DNA from: Bacteroidota bacterium
GTDB lineage: Bacteria; Bacteroidota; Bacteroidia; AKYH767-A; OLB10
DNA length: 64,000 nt
Direction: 5' to 3'
Assembly: GCA_019136655.1 (NCBI GenBank)
Contig: JAGVTU010000024.1
Coordinates: forward strand, 191,553-255,552
The number at the start of each line of letters is the position of its first letter. Position 1 is the first letter of the stretch. Positions 16,903 through 25,800 of the stretch are shown one piece after another. The notes below the pieces were generated by a model that saw only the letters and a list, made by a program, of their open reading frames with translations, did not search any database and was not told the origin of the DNA. The position numbers were made by a program, and so were the translations under genes.

Positions 16903-18684
16903 TTATTTTTCGCCTTTTAACCCTTCAATTTTTTTATTCAATTCAATTATGTACAGTGTTAATTCTTCTATTTTTTGCATTTGCTTTCTTACTATTTCTC
17001 CCAAATCAACACCTTCTTTGTTGATTTTAGTTGCCAATGGTATTTCAGGCAAATGCTTATTTAATTTAATGTAATTTTCTAAGTCGTTTAATTGCATTAA
17101 TTTGTAACTTTCATTGAATACATAATCGGGAAAATTATTCATATTAATGTTAATACTACGAGCAAAGACATTGCCATCAGATGTAACTTTGAAATTTTCT
17201 CTGTAATAACCTGGATTGCTTGGATCTGCACCTCTGTATATCATGGAAAATTTATTTAATTGAAACATTTCATATACAGAATTACCCCCACTCCAATAAT
17301 GATTATTTGACAAAATATAAAATCCTTCATTATTATGTTGAGAATTTATTAAATCAACAGGATCAGCATCTAAAAATATGGCAAAATGATACTTGGAATA
17401 AAATCTAAAAGCATCGTTTTTATACTGTATTCTACCAATTTGGGTATTATCATCACCCTCAAAGGTTAAAAAATCCTTAAACCGTGAATTGCCAATAACA
17501 TCTAATTTGTATAGTGAGTTAGGATTATTAGTTCCTATGCCTACATTTTTCCCAGAACTTGTAGCCAAAAAAGTATTTCCTCCTGTTTCAACATCGCCTT
17601 TCACGGTTCCTGTGTTCAGGTAAATATTTTTACCACTGTAATAATTTAACAAAAGATTATCGGTAGTATTGATGCTTGCATTGGATCCGTCATGCTCCAC
17701 ATCTAAATATTTTGTGTGGTCATTAAAATTAAAAAACCTTGCTCCGCCTTTTATTCCTAAATTTTTCTGCGGATCATCAGTTCCAATACCAACCGTATTC
17801 CAACATGTGTATGCAACATTGGGGCTAACATTTGTTTTAATTTGCCATGCAAGAGTAAGCGGGTCATTACAATTTAATGCAGGAAGTAAAACAGGCTTTC
17901 TGTTTAAAACACCATTACTGTCAACCATAAGAATACCTGATGAACCGCCACTAAACGAGTTTATTTTTATATTTCCGTTGCTTAATACCCGCAGCCTTTC
18001 GTTATTATTAGTTTTAAAAACCAAATCTTTACTATCAATAGTTCCGATAAAATTAAAATTAGGATTGCTTCCTACATTTCCTGTCATGGTCCAATCATCA
18101 CGCTGCGGCTCTTTTAAGTTAATGGAGTTTCGCACTTCGCACCCATTCAGGTCGGTAACGTTAAGTGTGTTTTCACCGCCACATAAATTTACAGGCGCAA
18201 GCAGTGTCTGCTGTCCCGGTTTCCAAAAATAGCTGTAAGGCAAAACACCTCCGGAGACGGTTGTTGTTACCGAGCCGTTGCATGCGCCAAAGGAGCTTAC
18301 ATTAAATCCGTTGACATAGGTGTAAGCATTCAGTTCACTCATGGCCAAAGGCTCAGGTTGAGTAAGGGTAATCTGCAATGTAGTGTCACTGCTAAGACTG
18401 TCGGTAATGCGTACGGAATAATAACCGGCAGGAAGATTATTTACTGAAGAAGTTGTGGCACCATTGCTCCATGTAAAAGTGTAAGGCGGTGTTCCACCTG
18501 AAACTGAAATACTGACAGAACCATTTTGCATTCCAAAACAAGTGATGTTATATCCGTTGTAGTCGGAAGCGGTTAAAGTAACTTGTAAAGACTGGGCTTG
18601 TTGAGTTTGCGCTCTGCCTGTAAATGTAACAAGCAGCAATACCATTATTACAATGGATGAGGGTTGAGTGATGTGTTTTTTCAT
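16903..18684 (-). CDS. SprB-repeat, tail-fibre-like surface protein
   Basis: A 593-residue exported protein. After a signal peptide (about 1-25) come two SprB-type repeats (GGTPPYTFTWSNGATTSSV and GGVLPYSYFWKPGQQ). A long fibre-like region has GIGTDDPQKNLGIKG and GIGTNNPNSLYKLDVIG motifs typical of phage-tail-fibre-like Bacteroidota proteins. The C-terminus, from HLPEIPLATKINKEGVDLGE, ends in a coiled coil of about 30 residues (MQKIEELTLYIIELNKKIEGL). No T9SS sorting domain and no S74 peptidase is visible. The coiled coil suggests a trimeric fibre. First gene of the operon, with a full promoter upstream. A role in adhesion is inference. Confidence 0.72.
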   Translation of the reverse strand: MKKHITQPSSIVIMVLLLVTFTGRAQTQQAQSLQVTLTASDYNGYNITCFGMQNGSVSISVSGGTPPYTFTWSNGATTSSVNNLPAGYYSVRITDSLSSDTTLQITLTQPEPLAMSELNAYTYVNGFNVSSFGACNGSVTTTVSGGVLPYSYFWKPGQQTLLAPVNLCGGENTLNVTDLNGCEVRNSINLKEPQRDDWTMTGNVGSNPNFNFIGTIDSKDLVFKTNNNERLRVLSNGNIKINSFSGGSSGILMVDSNGVLNRKPVLLPALNCNDPLTLAWQIKTNVSPNVAYTCWNTVGIGTDDPQKNLGIKGGARFFNFNDHTKYLDVEHDGSNASINTTDNLLLNYYSGKNIYLNTGTVKGDVETGGNTFLATSSGKNVGIGTNNPNSLYKLDVIGNSRFKDFLTFEGDDNTQIGRIQYKNDAFRFYSKYHFAIFLDADPVDLINSQHNNEGFYILSNNHYWSGGNSVYEMFQLNKFSMIYRGADPSNPGYYRENFKVTSDGNVFARSININMNNFPDYVFNESYKLMQLNDLENYIKLNKHLPEIPLATKINKEGVDLGEIVRKQMQKIEELTLYIIELNKKIEGLKGEK

Positions 18685-18726
18685 TGTTGTAAAAGTTTAA
18701 GTAAACAAATGAATAATTTAACACAC

Positions 18727-18756
18727 CAAATATAATGTATTTCAGTTGGGAACAAA
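18727..18756 (-). promoter_or_regulatory. Bacteroidota promoter for the fibre-GH16-barrel operon
   Basis: On the minus strand TTTG (18756-18753), an 18-bp spacer, then TATATTTG (18734-18727). The predicted leader to the ATG at 18684 is about 40 nt. The cassette therefore carries its own promoter. Confidence 0.65.
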
Positions 18757-18829
18757 TAAAATTTTATCAACAATAAAATTTAAAGATTCCTGTACTTTCA
18801 TATCCCCGATTTTCGGAAGACTATGCCCC

Positions 18830-18925
18830 CCCTCTGGAGCAAGTCTTATTTATGACTTGTGCCTTCTTGTCATTTAAAAAAGCAAATTATATGTAAGACC
18901 CAAGTTTGTCCCGATAGTTTTCGGG
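18830..18925 (+). repeat. Hairpin repeat, copy B (96 bp)
   Basis: It begins CCCTCTGGAGCAAGTC and contains the hairpin AGCAAGTC-TTATTTAT-GACTTGTGC. The following 62 bp up to the terminal TCGGG differ from copy A at one base. It lies in direct orientation to copy A, 4.05 kb away, on the other side of the three-gene cassette. Confidence 0.85.
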
Positions 18926-18979
18926 ACGGTTAAAATCCGCCACAAACGCCAAGCTGCAAAAACGTAGACGGCAAGCATT

Positions 18980-19174
18980 TTAAATCTCGTCACGGGCTGG
19001 CAAAAAACCTTTATCTCCCAATGACTTAATGATACTTCTTAGCAAATAGCTGTTATCAAATCTAAGAACATACTTTCTGGTTCCATCTTTTTCCGGAAAA
19101 ATCATCTTTTTATCAATCAACCGCTTAATTTGCCTTGACACCTCTGCATCTACTTTTCCAACAAAAAACTCCTT
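18980..19174 (-). pseudogene. C-terminal remnant of a Fic-family protein
   Basis: An open 64-codon fragment with no start reads VDAEVSRQIKRLIDKKMI, then a short linker, then LLRSIIKSLGDKGFLP near its stop. This is how the C-terminal winged-helix part of many bacterial Fic-domain (AMP-transferase) proteins ends. The catalytic HPFxxGNGR part is absent; an in-frame stop precedes residue 1. It is a decayed remnant, in keeping with an unstable island. Family assignment is from memory of the C-terminal pattern and is moderately sure. Confidence 0.5.
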
Positions 19175-19193
19175 TCATGTACTTTCATAGTCT

Positions 19194-19303
19194 CCCACCA
19201 TTTTGTGGGGACTCGTATGTTCGCAACAAAATGTTCGACCTCCTTCGAGGTAGGTATTTATGATGATATATCCTTGCTATAAACATTTGACTCCTTCGAA
19301 GTC
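19194..19303. repeat. Cluster of three short hairpins
   Basis: Three inverted repeats in 110 bp: CCCAC/GTGGG (19194-19209), ACCTC-CTTC-GAGGT (19238-19251) and GACTCCTTCGAAGTC (19289-19303). The last two share the CTCCTTCGA core and lie 51 bp apart, so they look like related units of an interspersed repeat. I see no gene in 19175-19459, which also contains about 150 bp of featureless AT-rich sequence before rlmB's stop. Confidence 0.5.
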
Positions 19304-19459
19304 ATCGTTCTATAATACATCCAAACACAGTCTCCAGATTTTTTTCGGGTGACTAAGTCAGGGCAAAAGCTGTTTCACTTCTGCATAATGAAAACATTGC
19401 TTTCAATTATATTACCTCTTGTGAGTACGAGGGAAGGCTCTGTTAATACAAATAACACA

Positions 19460-20203
19460 TCAGGCATTTCGCTGGCGAAATGCTTCAAATAAAATGACAC
19501 CGGCAGCAACAGAAACATTCAGTGATGCTACGGTTTGTTTCATAGGTATGGTAATCTGCTCATCGGCACGTTTGAGATATTCAGGCGAAATACCTTCTCC
19601 TTCACTGCCCATGATGATACAACACGGGTCTGCAAGATTCGCTTTGTAATAAGGCAAGGAGGCTTTTTCAGTTGCAGCAAAAATTCTGATACCACTACCT
19701 TTCATATATTCCATAGCAAGTTTCAGATTTTTTTCGCGACAAACAGGAACAGAGTGAAGTGCACCGGCAGATGTTTTTACGGCATCTGCATTAATTCTTG
19801 CAGAACCTTGTTCCGGAATAATAATGGCATGAACACCGGTACACAATGCAGTACGCGCAATGGCTCCAAGGTTTCGCACATCTGTAACTCTGTCGAGCAT
19901 AATAAAAAGCGGCAACTCACCCTTGTCGAAAATGAGAGGGATGAGGTCTTCCACTTGCTGATACTCTACCAACGATAACCATGCTACTACTCCCTGATGA
20001 TTTCCTCTGGTTACCTGCTGAATTTTGGGTAGCGGCACCAGCTGAAAAGGAATTTTTCTCTCTACAAGAAGGTCCTTCAATTCAGTTATCAGCGGATTAG
20101 ACAATCCCTGCTGCAGAATAATTTTTTCAATCTGCTTTCCGGCTTTCACTGCTTCAGCTACTGCACGTGTGCCATAAATATATTCCGTTTTCTTGTCAAT
20201 CAT
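19460..20203 (-). CDS. rlmB: 23S rRNA (guanosine-2'-O-) methyltransferase RlmB (TrmH/SPOUT family)
   Basis: A 247-residue SPOUT methyltransferase that would methylate the ribose of G2251 in 23S rRNA. The N-terminal substrate-binding domain starts TEYIYGTRAVAEAVKAGKQIEKI. The SPOUT motifs are LDRVTDVRNLGAIARTA (motif 1), IIMGSEGEGIS (motif 2) and ASLNVSVAAGVILFEA (motif 3). I start it at the ATG at 20203, preceded by AGGAGA at good spacing; a longer frame would run far back into the GWxTD gene. It overlaps the stop of that gene by 8 bp, so they are translationally coupled. Confidence 0.93.
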   Translation of the reverse strand: MIDKKTEYIYGTRAVAEAVKAGKQIEKIILQQGLSNPLITELKDLLVERKIPFQLVPLPKIQQVTRGNHQGVVAWLSLVEYQQVEDLIPLIFDKGELPLFIMLDRVTDVRNLGAIARTALCTGVHAIIIPEQGSARINADAVKTSAGALHSVPVCREKNLKLAMEYMKGSGIRIFAATEKASLPYYKANLADPCCIIMGSEGEGISPEYLKRADEQITIPMKQTVASLNVSVAAGVILFEAFRQRNA

Positions 20204-21476
20204 GTATATCTTCTCCTGAGATTCGTCCCTGCCGCCAGTTGTCAACAGCCATATACCATACAGGCTCATAACTTGCTGACCTTACCAATACAAAATCATT
20301 GTCGGTAAAAGGGTTATTTATTTTTTGAAATGAAAAACTGAGTGCGCCATAACCTCTGTACGTTCCATACTCCCAATATTCTGCTTCAGCGGTGCGATAC
20401 ACCGTTTTAGGAGGTCCGAAAACTAAGTATATCATTCCTCTGTCTGTTTTCCATCCTTCCAGATAGGAGGTAAAAAAGCGATTCGCATTTTGCATGCGCG
20501 TATAAAACATACGTATTAAAAATCGTGCACGCTCTTTGCTTCCTGAAACTTTTATCCAGAAATCGTCCACTGCAGCTTTTTTATCGTCAGCACTCATCAA
20601 CTCATCGTATTCCTTTGCAGTAGTCAGATAACGCAAAGCTTCAATTAGCAGATTGGTGTTGGTGACCTCTGGATAAGACTCATCAAAATGAAATAAAGTA
20701 GCACCTGATTTTATCATCGTATCAAACTGCAGATGATAAATTCCGTATCTCAAAGGGTTGATATTAAATTTACCGTTGTTGTCTGCACTTACACTGTAAC
20801 TGCTGTCAGAAGTGTAGCTGAATATCTGCGGAGGTTTGGTGCTGAATGGCGGCAAAGCAACCGGATATTCCCTGAAAAAACATCGAACCCACATTTCAGA
20901 TGTTCCTTCGTAATCAGAAACAGATAAGTTATTGCTGAATGCATTATTTATTACACTGCTGAACAAAGGAAAATTGTCGTTGTCGGCTCTGATATCAAAA
21001 TCCTGCCTGCTTTGCTTGCTTACATCCACATCTATAAACGATTCTTTGAAAGAGCCACGGTTCAAATCATTCAGACGTAATGCAAGCAAACAATTTTGTT
21101 TTGGATGGCGAAAACCGAACGACTTGATAACAATGGCATTTGAATCGTTGCTATAGGGTGGCGAAAATGAAACCGACAGGCTGTCAATAATTTTTTTGCT
21201 TTCATAAGACTGGAAAAATATAAAACGCAAACTAAAGTCTGCTTTCATTTCACCGTCATCGCTGCGTTTGTACAAGATATCAGCCACAGGCAACCGGAGA
21301 TACAACGTACTGCTGTCGGCAGATTCATGTACGATAGCATATTGAGGTTTCAGCCATGAAGGGTCATTTCGATATTGCCAACTTAAATCGGAATTACTTA
21401 TCCGGTGTAATCCACTGCATGCTGCCAGAGAGAAAACTAAAAAAGAAAATAATAGTCTATTCACCTGCTCTCTCAA
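20196..21476 (-). CDS. GWxTD-domain lipoprotein
   Basis: A 426-residue Bacteroidota-specific protein. The N-terminus RLLFSFLVFSLAACSG is a lipoprotein signal with the lipobox cysteine in LAAC. A beta-rich middle part follows. The C-terminal GWxTD domain contains EGWKTDRGMIYLVFGPPKTV followed by EAEYWEYGTYRG, which defines the family. The molecular role of GWxTD proteins is not established. It sits between rmuC, with which it overlaps by 20 bp at its start, and rlmB, in one tightly packed operon. Confidence 0.88.
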   Translation of the reverse strand: MREQVNRLLFSFLVFSLAACSGLHRISNSDLSWQYRNDPSWLKPQYAIVHESADSSTLYLRLPVADILYKRSDDGEMKADFSLRFIFFQSYESKKIIDSLSVSFSPPYSNDSNAIVIKSFGFRHPKQNCLLALRLNDLNRGSFKESFIDVDVSKQSRQDFDIRADNDNFPLFSSVINNAFSNNLSVSDYEGTSEMWVRCFFREYPVALPPFSTKPPQIFSYTSDSSYSVSADNNGKFNINPLRYGIYHLQFDTMIKSGATLFHFDESYPEVTNTNLLIEALRYLTTAKEYDELMSADDKKAAVDDFWIKVSGSKERARFLIRMFYTRMQNANRFFTSYLEGWKTDRGMIYLVFGPPKTVYRTAEAEYWEYGTYRGYGALSFSFQKINNPFTDNDFVLVRSASYEPVWYMAVDNWRQGRISGEDIHD

Positions 21477-22785
21477 TTATGGGTCCCGGTAATGATTTGG
21501 CAGCCTTAGCTCCAAGGTCTTTCATTTTTTGTGCACGGCTCACCAGATTGCCTGTTCCGTCAGTCAGTTTTTTCATTGCCTCCACATAGTCTTCTTTTGC
21601 TCCGTCCATTTTTTTACCGATTGAAATCAAATCGCTGACAAACGACACAAGTTTGTCATACATCTTCCCTCCTTCTTCGGCAATCTGTAATGCATTTTTC
21701 ACCTGACGCTCGTGCTTCCAGATGGATGCCACTGTGCGCAAGGTGGCAAGTAAGGTGGTAGGGCTTACAAGAACAATTTTTCGCTCCCATGCATAGCTGT
21801 ACAAATCTTTATCGAACTGCATGGCAAAACTGAAAGCAGATTCGACAGGCATAAAAAGGATTACAAAATCGGGAGTACTGAACCCGTTGGCAGTATGGTA
21901 ACTTTTATCACTAAGCTGTTTGATATGATTGCGCACTGACTGTACGTGCTGCGATGCAAACTGTTCCCGCAATGTATCATCTTCAGCCGACAGATACTCG
22001 TTGTATGCAACCAGCGAAACTTTGGAATCAATAATCAGATGTTTGTTGTCAGGAAGATAAACAATGACATCAGGTTTTATTCTTTCGCCATCATCATTCA
22101 TTGTATTAACCTGCGTTTTATATTCCTGGTCTTTGATCAGTCCTGATGATTCAAGAATTTTTTCCAACACCAGTTCGCCCCAGTTGCCCTGCATCTTGTT
22201 GTCGCCTTTGAGTGCTGTGGCCAGATTATTGGCTTCGGCACTAAGTTGTTTGTTCAGATCCAACAGGTTGTTGATTTGTGTTTTCAGCGAAATGCGTTCA
22301 TCCGATTCTGTCTTATATGCTTTCTCAACTTTGTCTTCAAAGTTTTTTATTTTTTCTTTTAGCGGATTGAGAATGATATCAAGATTGACTTTATTCTGCT
22401 CAGTAAACTTATGGCTTTTCTCCTCAAGAATTTTATTGGCAAGGTTTTCAAACTCTGTCTTAAGTTTTTGCTGCATCTGTTCCAACTCCAGCTTCTGTTC
22501 ATTCATCCGTTTAACAGCTTCCTCATATCTTGTTTGTGCTGTAGCAAGGTCGTTGGTGAGTTTTAAAGTATGGTTACGCTCCTCTGACAACATCTGATCA
22601 GTTTTTTGCTGAGATAACTGCAACTGACTTACAGATGCTTTAAGTGATTCATTCTGTTTTTCCAGTTCTACAGCTTTCTGATGCGCGTTGTTGAGGTTGG
22701 TGGAAAATAAACGCTGTACAACAATATAGGTAATTGCTGCTGTGAGTAAAATGGTTATTAAAATATACACTATCATCATTTGCAT
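21457..22785 (-). CDS. rmuC: DNA recombination protein RmuC
   Basis: About 442 residues. An N-terminal membrane helix (IVYILITILLTAAITYIVV) is followed by about 150 residues of coiled coil rich in Gln, Glu and Lys. The RmuC nuclease-like domain then has KMQGNWGELVLEKILESSGL, KPDVIVYLPDNKHLIIDSKVSL and PVESAFSFA. It restrains inversions and processes DNA at the membrane. A frame extends to 22803, but the -7 element TACCTTTG (22797-22790) lies just inside it, so translation must begin at 22785 or at the ATGs at 22779 or 22776. The transcript would be almost leaderless. Confidence 0.88.
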   Translation of the reverse strand: MQMMIVYILITILLTAAITYIVVQRLFSTNLNNAHQKAVELEKQNESLKASVSQLQLSQQKTDQMLSEERNHTLKLTNDLATAQTRYEEAVKRMNEQKLELEQMQQKLKTEFENLANKILEEKSHKFTEQNKVNLDIILNPLKEKIKNFEDKVEKAYKTESDERISLKTQINNLLDLNKQLSAEANNLATALKGDNKMQGNWGELVLEKILESSGLIKDQEYKTQVNTMNDDGERIKPDVIVYLPDNKHLIIDSKVSLVAYNEYLSAEDDTLREQFASQHVQSVRNHIKQLSDKSYHTANGFSTPDFVILFMPVESAFSFAMQFDKDLYSYAWERKIVLVSPTTLLATLRTVASIWKHERQVKNALQIAEEGGKMYDKLVSFVSDLISIGKKMDGAKEDYVEAMKKLTDGTGNLVSRAQKMKDLGAKAAKSLPGPIIERAGE

Positions 22786-22789
22786 TACA

Positions 22790-22797
22790 CAAAGGTA
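22790..22797 (-). promoter_or_regulatory. -7 promoter element TACCTTTG for rmuC
   Basis: An exact TAnnTTTG match on the minus strand, 4 to 13 bp before the candidate rmuC start codons. No clear -33 box. Confidence 0.45.
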
Positions 22798-22899
22798 AGG
22801 CATTATGATGAATCGGTAAAACCATGAAGCAAAGTGTACTTAACTGACTTCGGTCTGAGACTGAATTATTTTATCAGACAACAATCAAACGATTCCATT

Positions 22900-25800
22900 T
22901 TATCGAACCAGTGTAACGTGGCCAACCATCTTATGCATTTTTCCGAATACGTCTTTTGCAACAACAGTATAGACGTAAACATCCTGTTTGGCCTGAACCG
23001 ATTTACCTTTTACGCGTCCATCCCATCCATGATTTTCGCCTTCATAAATCAATTCGCCCCAGCGGTCATGTATCATCAGCGTATAGTTGATGATGTTGAT
23101 TCCTTTGATGTCAAACTCTTCGTTGTGTCCGTCATTATTCGGAGTAAATGCATTAGGAATAAAGAATGTTGTGATTGGTGCAATGTAAACTTTATCATAA
23201 GCACTGTCGCGACAACCGAATGAATTAACCACTATGAGGCTCACATCATACCATCCTGTATCGCCATAAGCATGTTGCGGACTAAACTCAAATGATGTAT
23301 GTCCGTCACCAAAAGTCCAATCCCATGTATTGGCTCCCACACTCTGATTTACAAAATTGATGACAGGGTTGAGAATATTTGTCTCACGCGGATCAGGAGT
23401 AAATGCTGCAATCGGACTTGGATAAACTGTAACAGCATTCTCAACGGTGTCGGTATTTACGCAGCCATATTCAGAAGTAACTGTTAACACCACATTATAA
23501 ACTCCGGTTTGAGAATATATGTTAACAGGATTCTGCAATGTATCTCCGTTGCCATCACCAAAATTCCAGTTCCACTGCACGATGTTGCCATCTGTTCCCT
23601 GTGAATAATCATAGAACTGCACTGGCAAAGGTCCGCAACCGGCATGGCTGCTTTGCTGAAACTGTGCAACAGGATTGGCATGAATGGTAACAAATCCCTG
23701 TATGGAGTCAATACAACCCTGATCAGAAATGGCAGTGAGTGTTACCAGATAATTTCCTGCAGGAGAATAAGTATGTGAAGGATTCTCTGCCTGTGATGAG
23801 GCACTGTCGCCAAAATTCCAGCTATATCCTGTAATAATACCTGAAGGAATGGTGCTGTAGTTCTGGAATTGAACAGGAGCACCTTCGCAACCGGGACCTC
23901 CGGTAAATGATGCAACAGGATTAGGGTAAACTTCAACCTGAGCAGAATCGCGTGAAACACAACCATTGGTATCCTGAACTGTGAGCGAAACCCAGTATGT
24001 TCCTGCAGTAGTATATGCATGTACAGGAGAAGACTGATTTGAGTAATAACCATCACCAAAACTCCAGAGCCAGATATCATTCATCGCTGCTGAAGGAGAA
24101 ACATCTGTCATTGATATAGATACATTCTCACAATTATTCATGGTGTAAATCTGTGGTTCAGGCAAGCGGTATATCTCTACTGAATCGCGATATAAATCAG
24201 TACAACCATGATTCGACATGATACGCAGTTGCACAGGATATACGCCATCATTTGCATAAGTATGTAACGGGTTTTTACTGGTAGATGTAGCACCGTCACC
24301 AAAATCCCAGTTCCATGAAACTATCAATCCGTTGTTGATGGTACTCATATCATGAAATGAAGTCTGTTTCTTTCTGCAAACATCATCAGCAGTAAAATAA
24401 GCTGTTGGCGGAGTATAAATCTCAACAGGCTGATTGATAGAAGCAGTACATCCGTTACCGGAAACTATTTGCAGTGATACTGTATAGTTGCCGGGCTGAG
24501 CATAAATATGAGAAGGATTTTGCTGACCTGATATAGTGCTGTCGCCAAAATTCCAGAGATAACTCATCATATTTCCTGAAGCAATGGTTGACTGATTCAG
24601 GAAGTGTGTAGTATCTCCAAAACATATAGGTGATACTGTAAACTGAGGTACAGGAAGTGGATTAACAGTTACAATAGATTCGAATAATCCGGTACAACCA
24701 TTAGCATCCGTTACAGTAACAGTGTAGGTTCCCTGAGCGGAAACAGTGATAGTTTGTGAAGTTGCTCCATTAGACCAAAGGAATGATGATCCTGGATTAC
24801 CTGCATCGAGTAATGTTGATTGTCCATCGCATAACATAACATTGGTGGAGTTGTTCACTATCGAATCGCCACCTACTGTTACCGTTGCTTCGCCATAACC
24901 GGTGCAGCCATTGGCTGTGGTAACAATTACACCATAAGTTCCGGCAGTAGAAACCTGAATACTTTGTGTCACTTCGCCATTAGGAGTCCATTGATAAGTT
25001 GAACCCGGATAACCTGCATCCAGTGTAGCGCTGTAGCCCATACATACAAATGTATTGCTGAGAGATACAACAGGTGAAGGCATCACATTCACCATGATGG
25101 TGTCATTAGATTTGCAGCCATTTAAATCTGTTACTTCAACAAGATATTGGGTGTTTGACTGTGGTGTAACATAAATTATCGCAGTAGTATCTCCTGTTGG
25201 ATACCAAGTGTAATTACTTCCTCCTGAAGCCTGCAATGCTACAGTCATTCCACTGCAGATGCTGATATCAGGTGTTGACTGAACAACAGGCAAAGGATTC
25301 ACTGTTACCAGTACAGAATCAGTTGCAGTGCAACCATTGGCACCTGTAACAGTAACAAAGTACCATGTTGAAATAGCAGGTGAAACCGTTATGGATGCAG
25401 TCGTTTGTGATCCCGGAGACCACACATAACTTACACCACCTGATGCCTGAAGTGATACATTGCTGCCCTGACAAATTGTTTGATTGTTTCCTGCATCAGC
25501 TGCGGGAAGTGGCAATACATTCACACGAACACTGTCGTGCGCAACACAATTGTTTGTATCAGTAACTGTAACATAACAGGTAACAGAAGACTGTGGAGTA
25601 AATGTTATTGAACTTGAATTACCTGAAACAGGCGACCACTGATACTGATTGCCACCGGTAGCTGTAAGCGTAACCGGTTCGCCTAGACAAGTATTTTGGT
25701 TTATACCTGCATCAGCAACAGGCAATGCATAAACAGTAACAGGTTTTTGAATGGTATCGCTGCAACCATAAGCAGTTTGAACAATTAACTGAGCAACATA

